A DNA stretch of 22,759 nucleotides, taken from contig DBYW01000032.1 in the NCBI GenBank assembly GCA_002311645.1, positions 1 through 22,759 of the forward strand, read 5' to 3'. Within the stretch, counting starts at the first letter, position 1. Every line of letters begins with the position of its first letter. A program made the position numbers and the translations under genes. Of the stretch, positions 15,231-22,612 are shown piece after piece. The notes below the pieces were generated by a model, which worked only from the letters and a program-made list of their open reading frames with translations, searched no databases and was not told the DNA's origin. The DNA comes from Bacteroidales bacterium UBA1176. Lineage in GTDB: Bacteria; Bacteroidota; Bacteroidia; Bacteroidales; WCHB1-69.

Positions 15231-16355
15231 ATGGAAAAGATACAAATGGTTGACCTGCAGGGTCAGTACAGAAGGCTCAAGGAAGAGTTGGACACCTCTC
15301 TCGGTGAGGTGCTCTCTTCGGCGCGCTTTGTGCGCGGCCCTGAGGTGCATGCCTTTGAGGAGGAGTTGGCTTCCTACGTCGGCACGCCCCATGTTGTTGC
15401 CTGCGCTTCCGGCACCGACGCCCTCCAGCTTGCCCTCATGTCCCTTGGCCTGCAGCCTGGCGATGAGGTGGTTACCGTGCCTTTCACGTTTGTCTCTACG
15501 GTTGAGGTTATAGCCCTGCTCGGGCTGAAACCTGTGTTTGTGGATGTTTGTCCTGACACATTCTGCATGGATGTCACCCAACTGGAGTCTGTCTTGACCC
15601 CGCGAACGCGTGCCATTTTGCCCGTGCATCTCTTTGGACATTGTGTTGATATGGAGCCGCTGCTGTCATTCGCCCGCAAGCACGGTCTTTTCGTCGTTGA
15701 AGATGCCTGTCAGGCTATCGGGGCTGAGGTCGTCTTCTCTGACGGCACTCGTCGTCAGGCCGGCACAATGGGCGATATTGGCTGTACGTCTTTTTTCCCA
15801 TCTAAGAACCTTGGTTGTTATGGCGACGGCGGCGCTCTCTTTGTGCGCGATGAAGTCCTGGCTGACAAGGTGCGCATCATGGCCAATCATGGCATGCGCG
15901 AGCGTTACCACTATGAGTGCATAGGCCTCAACTCGCGTCTCGACACTCTGCAGGCTGCTGTACTCCGTGTCAAACTTCGCCACCTCGATGAGTTTACATC
16001 CATCAGGAGACAGACAGCTGCCGAATATACGTCTGCCCTTGATCATCATCCAGCCTTTTCGACGCCTATGATTGCCCCATATTCCACCCACGTCTTCCAT
16101 CAATACACCCTTAAACTCAATGGCATCTCACGCCAATCGCTAAAAGAGAAGCTCGACGCTGCCGGTATACCGACAGCCGTCTACTATCCCAAGCCCCTCC
16201 ATTTGCAGGAAGCATATGGGCACCTTGGCTACAAATCCGGCGATTTCCCTGTTTCCGAAAGACTTGCCCAATGTGTGCTCTCTTTGCCCATGCATACGGA
16301 ACTTTCACATGAACAAATCCAATATATCGTTCATAATCTCGTTCAACACATCTAA
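15231..16355 (+). CDS. DegT/DnrJ/EryC1-family nucleotide-sugar aminotransferase (WbpE/PorR type)
   Basis: A 374-residue PLP-dependent aminotransferase that puts an amino group on a keto-sugar nucleotide. Family motifs: MVDLQGQYRRLKEEL at the start, CASGTDALQLAL (PLP phosphate binding, about 58-69), PFTFVSTVE, EDACQAIGA with the ring-binding Asp158, and FFPSKNLGCYGDGG with the PLP lysine Lys192. The paired wbpD-like gene 13 nt downstream makes a UDP-2-acetamido-3-oxo-glucuronate 3-aminotransferase (WbpE) the best specific guess; the Porphyromonas homologue type is called PorR. Substrate cannot be proved from sequence. It is the first gene of a three-gene operon. Confidence 0.88.
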   Translation: MEKIQMVDLQGQYRRLKEELDTSLGEVLSSARFVRGPEVHAFEEELASYVGTPHVVACASGTDALQLALMSLGLQPGDEVVTVPFTFVSTVEVIALLGLKPVFVDVCPDTFCMDVTQLESVLTPRTRAILPVHLFGHCVDMEPLLSFARKHGLFVVEDACQAIGAEVVFSDGTRRQAGTMGDIGCTSFFPSKNLGCYGDGGALFVRDEVLADKVRIMANHGMRERYHYECIGLNSRLDTLQAAVLRVKLRHLDEFTSIRRQTAAEYTSALDHHPAFSTPMIAPYSTHVFHQYTLKLNGISRQSLKEKLDAAGIPTAVYYPKPLHLQEAYGHLGYKSGDFPVSERLAQCVLSLPMHTELSHEQIQYIVHNLVQHI

Positions 16356-16368
16356 AAACAATATTGCC

Positions 16369-16938
16369 ATGTCCACCTATATCCATCCCACTGCCGTGAT
16401 TGACGAACCTTGCCAAATCGGGGACGAAGTCCATATTTGGCATTTCTGCCATTTGATGCAGGGCTGTCGCATCGGGAATCGGTGCAATCTTGGACAGAAT
16501 GTGTTTGTGGCATCGAATGTGGTGCTTGGGGAGAATGTAAAAGTGCAGAACAACGTCTCCCTGTACGAGGGTGTGGTTTGTGAGGACGATGTCTTCCTCG
16601 GCCCTTCGATGGTCTTCACCAACGTGCTGAATCCGCGTGCCGCCGTGAGCCGCAAGTCGGAGTATAGGCAAACAATAGTTCGGCAAGGCGCCACTATCGG
16701 GGCCAATGCCACCGTGGTGTGTGGGAATGCCATAGGACGCTATGCACTCATCGGCGCCGGAGCTGTTGTCACCAAGCCAGTGCCCGATTTTGCTCTCATG
16801 GTTGGCAATCCTGCCCATCAGATAGGATGGGTGAGTGCCTGCGGGTGTACCCTCACGTTCGATGCCGAGGGGATGGCCGTTTGCCCCGAATGCGGCCGGC
16901 GATACCAACTTAAAGAGAATGCAGTTGTGGAATTGTAA
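16369..16938 (+). CDS. Hexapeptide-repeat N-acetyltransferase (WbpD type) with C-terminal zinc ribbon
   Basis: A 189-residue left-handed beta-helix acyltransferase, expected to acetylate the 3-amino group of UDP-2-acetamido-3-amino-glucuronate. The start IHPTAVIDEPCQIGDEVHIW and the GATIGANATVVCG-to-GAGAVVTKPVP end of the helix are WbpD/WlbB-like. After the helix, residues 153-189 add a small rubredoxin/zinc-ribbon-like tail with Cys158, Cys160, Cys172 and Cys175 (CGC...CPEC). I choose ATG 16369 because upstream in-frame starts would overlap the aminotransferase and add residues that do not fit the family. The gap to the preceding gene is 13 nt, and the stop codon is directly followed by the ATG of the next gene. 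Confidence 0.88.
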   Translation: MSTYIHPTAVIDEPCQIGDEVHIWHFCHLMQGCRIGNRCNLGQNVFVASNVVLGENVKVQNNVSLYEGVVCEDDVFLGPSMVFTNVLNPRAAVSRKSEYRQTIVRQGATIGANATVVCGNAIGRYALIGAGAVVTKPVPDFALMVGNPAHQIGWVSACGCTLTFDAEGMAVCPECGRRYQLKENAVVEL

Positions 16939-19542
16939 ATGAAGAGTTTTAGGACATACGGTCTTCGCATCCTGATGCTGTGCTGCCTGATGGCTGTCAG
17001 CCTTCAGGTTTTTGCCACCCACCAGCGCGCTGGCGAGATCAGCTATGTCTATGTTTCTGGACTCACCTACGAATTTACCATTACGACCTATACCTATACG
17101 CCCAGTTTGGCCGACCGTCCCGAAATTGACATTACGTGGGGTGACGGCACTGTTACAACGGTGCCCAGAACCCTCAAAATCAACATGGAGAACGACATTA
17201 GTAAAAATGTCTATGTTACTCGGCATACGTTCCCCGCATCGGGCACGTTTTATGTCTCTTTTGAGGACCCGAACCGTAACGCCGGTATTGTCAACATCCC
17301 AAGTTCTGTCGAGGTTCCCTTCTTCATTGAAACGATGATCGTCATCAATCCGTTCGTCGGTGGCAACTCCTCGCCGCAACTGATGAATCCGCCCATTGAC
17401 AATGGTTGCACGGGTGTGACGTATTACCACAATCCTGGAGCATACGACCCGGATGGCGACAGCCTCTCCTATTCGCTGGTCGATTGCCGAGGCTATGAGG
17501 GTGAGGTGATTCCCGGCTACCAACTGCCATACGCATCCAACTATATCGCTATCGACCCTGTGACGGGCGACTTGGTATGGGAAACGCCCACTATGGCCGG
17601 CGAGTTCAATATTGCCATTCTCATCCAGGAGTGGCGTAACGGCATACTCATCAGCAGCATGGTGCGCGACATGCAAATCACCATCGCGCCATGCAATAAC
17701 CAGCCACCTGTAATTCTTGTGCATGACACGTGTGTGTTGGCCGGCACGCAGCTGCATCTTCCCATACAAGTCTTCGATAACACATCCACACATGTCACCC
17801 TTTCCGCTACGGGCGAACCTCTGTATCTCTCCGATGGTCCCGCTCAATTTATGCAAATCACTGACAGTGTGGCGTATACGACCTTTTTCCACTGGAACAC
17901 CCAGTGCTCCCATGTGCGTACCAGCCCCTATGAGGTTCTTTTCAAGGCAAAGGACAACGGCCCTCAAGTTGAACTGGTCTCCTTTAGGACCCTGCGCATC
18001 ACCATTGTGGCACCCAAACCCGAAAACCTTGTTGCCATTCCGGAGGGCAATGTCGTCCATCTGTCCTGGTCACCCGACTCCTGTCCCAACGCCGTTGGCT
18101 ACGACATATACCGTCGCAACGGCAGCAATCCCTTTGAACCCGGCTATTGTGAAACGGGGATGCCCTACGGGACCGGTTATCAGTGGATCGGTAGAACAAG
18201 CTCGTGGGATGATACGCTCTATACGGACGATGGTTTCCATCTGCCGCTGTATCACGCCAACGATTACTGCTATCGTGTAGTGGCTCTTTTTCCGGACGGC
18301 GCCGAAAGCTACGTCTCCGACGAGGCCTGCACCCATATCTTCAACGACGCCCCGCTCATTATCAATGCGGACGTGGTGACCACAGATGACCAGCACGGAA
18401 CTCTCTATGTGCGCTGGATTGCTCCTCCAGAACTCGATTCCGTGACATTTTCCCCTCCGTATTTCTACAATCTTTACCGCAAAAGTGGCAATGACGATGG
18501 ATGGACATTGCTCAACAATAATCCCTTCCCGTTCATTGGTTCTGACACCTCCGATTATCTTGACCATGACATTGATACACGTAACATGCCATACACCTAT
18601 CGTGTGGAATTTTATAATAACGACACCGTTATTGAGTATTCCGACCCTGCTGCCTCGATTTTCCTGACTGCAGAGCCGGGTGACCGACGCATGTCACTGT
18701 CGTGGCAGGTGCGACAGCCATGGAATAATGTGGCCTATACCATCTATCGGCACAATGATGTGAATGATGCTTGGGACTCTATTGCTACGGTAGAAGGGAC
18801 ACAATACGTGGACCAAGGATTGGATAATAGCCAAACCTATTGCTATTTTGTCTGTGCGGAAGGCTATTACTGGATTCCGGATACTGTCGGGCCGCTCTAC
18901 AACCGTTCCCAAGTGACGTGCGACATGCCCGTTGACAACCAGCCGCCCGAGATACCGCAACTCACCATTACCACGGATTGCTCCGCCGTTACCTACGAGT
19001 GGACATTCTCTTCCGACAGCACAGCTTCCGATGCGTTCTACTATTACATATATTATAAGCCGACATTGGAGGGAGAGTTCGTTTGTATTGATTCTTTTAC
19101 GAATAATTTAAACACTTGCTATCCAATGCCTTGTGTGTATCAGTTGACAAGTGACGTGATTGTCGGCTGTTTTGCCATGGCGGTATCCGACACCAACCGC
19201 AATCGCACGGAGTTGTCCGATTCAACGTGCATCGACATTTACGAGTGTTTGGATTACCGTCTTCCAAACGTTTTCACACCTAATGGCGACGGATACAATG
19301 ATGTTTTCAGGCCGTTTGATCCTTATCATGGGGTGTCTAAAGTGGATATGGTCATTTATAACCGTTGGGGAAAGCGGGTGTTCCATACGCAGGATCCCGC
19401 CATCTTATGGGATGGAACGGAAGAAACTACTCATCAAATATGCTCCGATGGGGTCTACTATTATGTCTGTAATGTCTATGTCAACACGCTTACGGGCGAG
19501 TTTTTCTATCCGTTGCATGGCTCCGTGACGCTGATAAAATAG
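16939..19542 (+). CDS. Large secreted protein with T9SS type B (gliding-motility-associated) C-terminal domain
   Basis: An 867-residue exported protein. Signal peptide 1-26 (ILMLCCLMAVSLQVFA|T). An N-terminal beta domain begins HQRAGEISYVYVSGLTYEF and contains ITWGDGT, a pattern I know from gliding-motility and PKD-like proteins. Around 165-175 is YDPDGDSLSYSLVDC, a calcium-binding-like cadherin/PKD segment. Fibronectin III-like beta modules follow at about 355-460 and 575-650 (VHLSWSPDSCPNAVGYDIYRR; SLSWQV...YTIYRHND). Residues 775-867 are the type B sorting domain: LPNVFTPNGDGYNDVF, YNRWGKRVF, WDGT, DGVYYYV. Function is probably a surface adhesin or structural protein (inference). The ATG abuts the wbpD stop codon with 0 nt between, so translation is likely coupled. 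No clear terminator downstream. Confidence 0.88.
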   Translation: MKSFRTYGLRILMLCCLMAVSLQVFATHQRAGEISYVYVSGLTYEFTITTYTYTPSLADRPEIDITWGDGTVTTVPRTLKINMENDISKNVYVTRHTFPASGTFYVSFEDPNRNAGIVNIPSSVEVPFFIETMIVINPFVGGNSSPQLMNPPIDNGCTGVTYYHNPGAYDPDGDSLSYSLVDCRGYEGEVIPGYQLPYASNYIAIDPVTGDLVWETPTMAGEFNIAILIQEWRNGILISSMVRDMQITIAPCNNQPPVILVHDTCVLAGTQLHLPIQVFDNTSTHVTLSATGEPLYLSDGPAQFMQITDSVAYTTFFHWNTQCSHVRTSPYEVLFKAKDNGPQVELVSFRTLRITIVAPKPENLVAIPEGNVVHLSWSPDSCPNAVGYDIYRRNGSNPFEPGYCETGMPYGTGYQWIGRTSSWDDTLYTDDGFHLPLYHANDYCYRVVALFPDGAESYVSDEACTHIFNDAPLIINADVVTTDDQHGTLYVRWIAPPELDSVTFSPPYFYNLYRKSGNDDGWTLLNNNPFPFIGSDTSDYLDHDIDTRNMPYTYRVEFYNNDTVIEYSDPAASIFLTAEPGDRRMSLSWQVRQPWNNVAYTIYRHNDVNDAWDSIATVEGTQYVDQGLDNSQTYCYFVCAEGYYWIPDTVGPLYNRSQVTCDMPVDNQPPEIPQLTITTDCSAVTYEWTFSSDSTASDAFYYYIYYKPTLEGEFVCIDSFTNNLNTCYPMPCVYQLTSDVIVGCFAMAVSDTNRNRTELSDSTCIDIYECLDYRLPNVFTPNGDGYNDVFRPFDPYHGVSKVDMVIYNRWGKRVFHTQDPAILWDGTEETTHQICSDGVYYYVCNVYVNTLTGEFFYPLHGSVTLIK

Positions 19543-19708
19543 AAATGTTGATATAAATTGCTCAATATCAGTATTTTGCAGATAAGATTCGGCTGCAAAT
19601 AATCTTTCAAAAAAAAGTTTTCATTTTTATTTTGGTTTACAATATTACAATACTATCTGCGTTTATCATCTTGGTTGAAATATCAGTCTCATTAAAGTTT
19701 TAATCACA

Positions 19709-20443
19709 ATGAAGAATAAATCTGTCTCCATCGCCATCATCATTGGCATTGCATTCTTCCTCGCCGCCCTCGCGCTGGGCATTGCGTTCTATCAAACCAA
19801 AAAGCCTGTCAAGACTGTATCTGTGGTTGGTCTTGCCGAAAAGGACTTCACTTCCGACCTCATTGTGTGGAATATCCGCTATAATGTGATCGAAAATGAC
19901 ATGAGGTCCTCCTACGCTAAAATCAAGGAGCAGGCTGCTATTGTCAAGGAATTTCTTGCTGCCAAAGGAGTTAAGGAATCTGAGATGGATTTCAAGAATA
20001 TCTCCACGGAACGTAGGACGGAAGGCCACTGGGAAAATGGCCATTGGGTCGACAGATTCGTCGGGTACGAATCCACTCAGACTATCCGCATCGAGTCCAA
20101 AAATGTGGAACAAATTGAAAAGGTCATCCGCGCCATCTCCGAGTTGTATGAGCAAAACATCAATATCGACAGCTGGAATCCAGAGTACTACTACACGAAA
20201 TTGGCCGATCTCAAGCTTGAGATGTTGGCGGAGGCTTCCAAGAATGCGCATGAGCGTGCTGAGACCATCACCAAGAACGCAGGTGGTCGCTTGGGCGACC
20301 TGAAGACTGCCACGACAGGTGTGTTCCAAATCACGGCTCCCAACTCTGCCGACGAAGACTATTCCTGGGGTGGTGCGTTCAACACCTCTTCCAAGCAAAA
20401 GCATGTCAGTATCAACATGCGCCAAACGTATTACGTGAAATAA
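19709..20443 (+). CDS. SIMPL domain (DUF541) protein, membrane-anchored
   Basis: 244 residues. One N-terminal membrane helix (about 8-28, IAIIIGIAFFLAALALGIAFY) anchors a periplasmic SIMPL domain. Signature features are the KTVSVVGLAEKDFTSDLIVWNI strand at the start, the DMRSSYAKIKEQAAIVKEFL helix, and the AEASKNAHERAETITKNAGGRLGDL helix near the end. SIMPL proteins (for example BP26) form ring assemblies, but their roles are poorly known. It stands alone: 166 nt after the T9SS gene, with a terminator 58 nt after its stop codon. A promoter is not obvious; TATTTTGC near 19571 is one base short of the consensus. Confidence 0.9.
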   Translation: MKNKSVSIAIIIGIAFFLAALALGIAFYQTKKPVKTVSVVGLAEKDFTSDLIVWNIRYNVIENDMRSSYAKIKEQAAIVKEFLAAKGVKESEMDFKNISTERRTEGHWENGHWVDRFVGYESTQTIRIESKNVEQIEKVIRAISELYEQNINIDSWNPEYYYTKLADLKLEMLAEASKNAHERAETITKNAGGRLGDLKTATTGVFQITAPNSADEDYSWGGAFNTSSKQKHVSINMRQTYYVK

Positions 20444-20501
20444 CAGGGATCTTACGGATGGATGTGCTTGAGCAGCAGTCCTCCTGTCGATTTAATATGT
20501 G

Positions 20502-20529
20502 GCCGGTATCTCCTGATACCGGCTTTTTT
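20502..20529 (+). terminator. Rho-independent terminator of the SIMPL gene
   Basis: A perfect 9-bp stem GCCGGTATC/GATACCGGC with a TCCT loop is followed by six T residues. Confidence 0.92.
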
Positions 20530-20613
20530 ATTAAGTATATGCTGTACAAGAGGTATCTCTGCTTTTGGTGAAAAAATATAATTAACAGTAGGTGTAAACA
20601 TAAAAAAAAAGTG

Positions 20614-20621
20614 TATTTTTG
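20614..20621 (+). promoter_or_regulatory. -7 promoter box (TATTTTTG) of rpsU
   Basis: AAAAAGTGTATTTTTGCCGCCC fits the consensus; a weak GTG stands 19 nt upstream in place of the -33 TTG. The surrounding 20 bases nearly equal the rpmE promoter. Confidence 0.75.
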
Positions 20622-20658
20622 CCGCCCTTAAAAAAACTAGTACTAACCAAAAAAGAAA

Positions 20659-20663
20659 GAGGT
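20659..20663 (+). promoter_or_regulatory. SD-like element (GAGGT) of rpsU
   Basis: GAGGT, 7 nt before ATG 20671, can pair with the ACCUC of the 16S 3' end. In Bacteroidota, where bS21 helps hide that sequence, an SD on rpsU itself fits autogenous control. Confidence 0.5.
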
Positions 20664-20670
20664 ATTATTT

Positions 20671-20865
20671 ATGATTATTGTTCCCGTTAAAGAAGGCGAC
20701 TCCATTGACAAATCGCTCAAAAGACTGAAAAAGAAATTCGACAAAATTGGTGTGAAGAAAGAAATTCGTACCCGTCAGGAATTCACCAAGAAAAGTGTCG
20801 TAAGAAGGGAGCAATTGCGCAAAGCTATCTATGTTCAGCAGCTTCGCAATGCTGAGAACGAATAA
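20671..20865 (+). CDS. rpsU: 30S ribosomal protein bS21
   Basis: A 64-residue basic protein of the small subunit platform. It starts MIIVPVKEGDSIDKSLKRLKK, and RTRQEFTKKSVVRREQLRKA is the standard S21 core; the end is acidic (NAENE). In Bacteroidota ribosomes bS21, with bS18 and bS6, sequesters the 3' end of 16S rRNA, so its level decides whether SD sequences are read. It is a single-gene transcript between its own promoter and a terminator at 20886. Its place before a xer gene and hpf is a known Bacteroidia arrangement. Confidence 0.96.
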   Translation: MIIVPVKEGDSIDKSLKRLKKKFDKIGVKKEIRTRQEFTKKSVVRREQLRKAIYVQQLRNAENE

Positions 20866-20885
20866 GAGGCTTTGACAATCATCGC

Positions 20886-20912
20886 AAAACAGGGGCAACC
20901 CTGTTTTTTTTT
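20886..20912 (+). terminator. Rho-independent terminator of rpsU
   Basis: AAAACAGGG-GCAA-CCCTGTTTT stem-loop followed by a run of nine T residues, 20 nt after the rpsU stop codon. It separates rpsU from xer, perhaps partially. Confidence 0.9.
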
Positions 20913-20957
20913 GCTCATCAAGTACAATAATATATATATACAATAAGTTATGTATGC

Positions 20958-21851
20958 ATGATTTTGTATTCGGCATTTATTGATTATCTGCGGTATGAGA
21001 AGCGTTCGTCAGAGAACACAGTCGCGGCTTATAGTCGTGATTTGGAGCAGTTTGCGCGCTATATGAAGGATGCGTTAGGCATCGAGACGTTGCAGGAGGT
21101 GACTGCGGGTGACATTCGCACGTGGGTGATTACGTTGTTGGAAGATGACGGCAACACCGCACGCACGGTGAATCGGAAACTCAGCGCGCTGAAGGCTTTC
21201 TATCGACACGAGGTGAAAGTGGGGGCCGTGAAGGACAACCCGATGCGGCAGGTCCATTCGCCCAAGTTCCAGAAGAGATTGCCGGAGTATGTCGAGCAAC
21301 GTGATATGGAACATCTCTTTGCTGATGTGGAGTTCGGCGAGGATTTTGAAGGCGTGCGTGATCGACTGATATTGGAAATGTTTTATGCTACAGGCATGCG
21401 TCTGTCAGAACTGTTGAATCTGCGTAAGAATTCCATTGATTTCACAAATAATACGCTGAAGGTCCTCGGCAAACGGAACAAGGAACGTGTCATTCCGTTT
21501 GGCAATAAGTTGTGCGACTTATTAACAACGCACATCGGAAATTATGAAAAAAAAATCCGGCCGGATATTCAAAATTATTATATCTTTGTTGCCGCCAATG
21601 GAGAACAACTCTACCCAAAGGCGGTCTATAGAATTGTGCGAAAATACTTGGATATGGTAACGACAATCGATAAGAGGAGCCCCCACGTGATACGTCACAC
21701 TTTCGCGACGCACATGCTGAATAACGGTGCCGACCTGAATGCCATCAAGGAAATCCTCGGTCACAGCAGTCTGGCCGCCACACAAGTCTATACGCACAAT
21801 TCCATGGAACAACTCAAATCAATTTACAAACAAGCCCATCCCAGGGCATAA
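20958..21851 (+). CDS. xerC: Tyrosine recombinase XerC/XerD
   Basis: A 297-residue site-specific recombinase of the Xer type, which resolves chromosome dimers at dif with FtsK. The N-terminal SAM-like core-binding domain covers about 1-90 (YEKRSSENTVAAYSRDLEQF). The catalytic domain carries the full set: Arg148 (TGMRLSELLNL), Lys172 in a GKRNKER turn, His243-x2-Arg246 (PHVIRHTFATHML), His269 (LGHSS) and Tyr278 (VYTH). Chromosomal position next to rpsU and hpf marks it as the housekeeping enzyme rather than an integron or phage integrase; the C/D choice is by synteny only. The start at ATG 20958 has no SD. The 45-nt AT-rich stretch upstream has no clear promoter box. hpf follows 15 nt later. 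Confidence 0.92.
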   Translation: MILYSAFIDYLRYEKRSSENTVAAYSRDLEQFARYMKDALGIETLQEVTAGDIRTWVITLLEDDGNTARTVNRKLSALKAFYRHEVKVGAVKDNPMRQVHSPKFQKRLPEYVEQRDMEHLFADVEFGEDFEGVRDRLILEMFYATGMRLSELLNLRKNSIDFTNNTLKVLGKRNKERVIPFGNKLCDLLTTHIGNYEKKIRPDIQNYYIFVAANGEQLYPKAVYRIVRKYLDMVTTIDKRSPHVIRHTFATHMLNNGADLNAIKEILGHSSLAATQVYTHNSMEQLKSIYKQAHPRA

Positions 21852-21853
21852 AC

Positions 21854-21861
21854 AAAGGAGG
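21854..21861 (+). promoter_or_regulatory. Perfect Shine-Dalgarno sequence of hpf
   Basis: AAAGGAGG is 5 nt before ATG 21867 and begins just after the xerC stop codon. It is notable in a genome whose other genes mostly lack an SD. Confidence 0.85.
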
Positions 21862-21866
21862 TTATT

Positions 21867-22169
21867 ATGACTATCAACATTTCTTCCGTACATTTCAAAA
21901 CGGATCAAAAGTTAGAAGATTTCATCAATGAAAAAGTCGAGAAGCTGAGCAAGATCCATGACGGCATCATGGGTGCCGAGGTGACCTTGAAACTGGAGAA
22001 CACAGAAGCACCGGAAAATAAAACGGCTGACATCCGCATACAAATACGCGGCAATGACGCTATTGCCAGCAAAACCGCCAAAAGCTTCGAAGAAGCCGTC
22101 GACCTGGCTGTCGATGCCCTGAAAAAACAATTGGTCAAAGTGAAGGAAAAGGAACAAACTAAACGGTAG
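21867..22169 (+). CDS. hpf: Ribosome hibernation-promoting factor, short form (HPF/RaiA family)
   Basis: 100 residues with the beta-alpha-beta-beta-beta-alpha fold of the family: INISSVHFKTDQKLEDFINEKVEKL at the start, GAEVTLKLEN, then ADIRIQIRGNDAIASKT and the last helix EEAVDLAVDALKKQL with a basic tail (KVKEKEQTKR). It binds the decoding centre of idle ribosomes. The C-terminal dimerisation domain of long HPF is absent, so it is a short HPF or YfiA-like form. It is co-transcribed with xerC (15-nt gap) and ended by the terminator at 22243. Confidence 0.93.
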   Translation: MTINISSVHFKTDQKLEDFINEKVEKLSKIHDGIMGAEVTLKLENTEAPENKTADIRIQIRGNDAIASKTAKSFEEAVDLAVDALKKQLVKVKEKEQTKR

Positions 22170-22242
22170 TATTCATGGGCGGCATGAAACACAGACTGCA
22201 AACCTGCCATACAGTATAGAGTACTACAAGACAAAATAGTTG

Positions 22243-22293
22243 CATCGCTCTCCCAAGAGGCAAATATCGCCTGGAGGAGAGCGATGTTTTTTT
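22243..22293 (+). terminator. Rho-independent terminator of xerC-hpf
   Basis: An 11-bp perfect stem CATCGCTCTCC (22243-22253) / GGAGAGCGATG (22276-22286), followed by seven T residues. Confidence 0.9.
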
Positions 22294-22548
22294 ATCGGAA
22301 ATGGGAAAAAGCTCCTGCTCCAATCCTTGTTTTTTATCCTTGGCTCTTGTCAAGAAAAACACGTTTTGCGGATGATTTTCCAAAATCCTCCGAAATGCCC
22401 TCTCCGTAATCCCTAAAAATGACCTCTAGATTGAACGAAATGGAGGGTTTTTCCACATTTTACTGTTGAAAAAGTGGTCTCGTGAAAATTTTATTGAACT
22501 GATATTCAGTATGATAAGAAAAAAATAAAAAAAAGTTGTATAATATGG

Positions 22549-22578
22549 TTGCGTTGTATTATAAAAAGTGTATTTTTG
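22549..22578 (+). promoter_or_regulatory. Strong promoter (TTG-N19-TATTTTTG) for a unit beyond the window
   Basis: TTG at 22549-22551, 19-nt spacer, TATTTTTG at 22571-22578, with A/T-rich sequence upstream that could act as an UP-like element. One of the best consensus matches in the window. Confidence 0.8.
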
Positions 22579-22579
22579 C

Positions 22580-22612
22580 GCTCCCAATCAGGAAGGAAAC
22601 GGGAGCCGTTTC
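22580..22612 (+). promoter_or_regulatory. Two mutually exclusive hairpins at the start of the right-end leader
   Basis: GCTCCC (22580-22585) can pair with GGGAGC (22601-22606). Alternatively GAAACGG (22596-22602) pairs perfectly with CCGTTTC (22606-22612). The two share bases 22601-22606. Further down, GTTCATTGAAA (22648-22658) looks boxA-like. Attenuation or rRNA antitermination are possible but unproved. Confidence 0.45.

Noticed and set aside
16117..18060. 647-codon open frame on the minus strand across three genes
   Set aside because: It lies antisense to the aminotransferase, acetyltransferase and T9SS genes, all of which have clear family motifs. The translated product shows no recognisable domain and no promoter box is seen; it is a codon-bias shadow.
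20958..21851. Xer recombinase as sign of an integron, integrative element or prophage
   Set aside because: Flanked by rpsU and hpf in a housekeeping arrangement, with no attachment-site repeats, cargo genes or tRNA target beside it.
22159..22383. 74-codon minus-strand frame after hpf
   Set aside because: It spans the hpf terminator stem, has no promoter box and resembles no protein I know.
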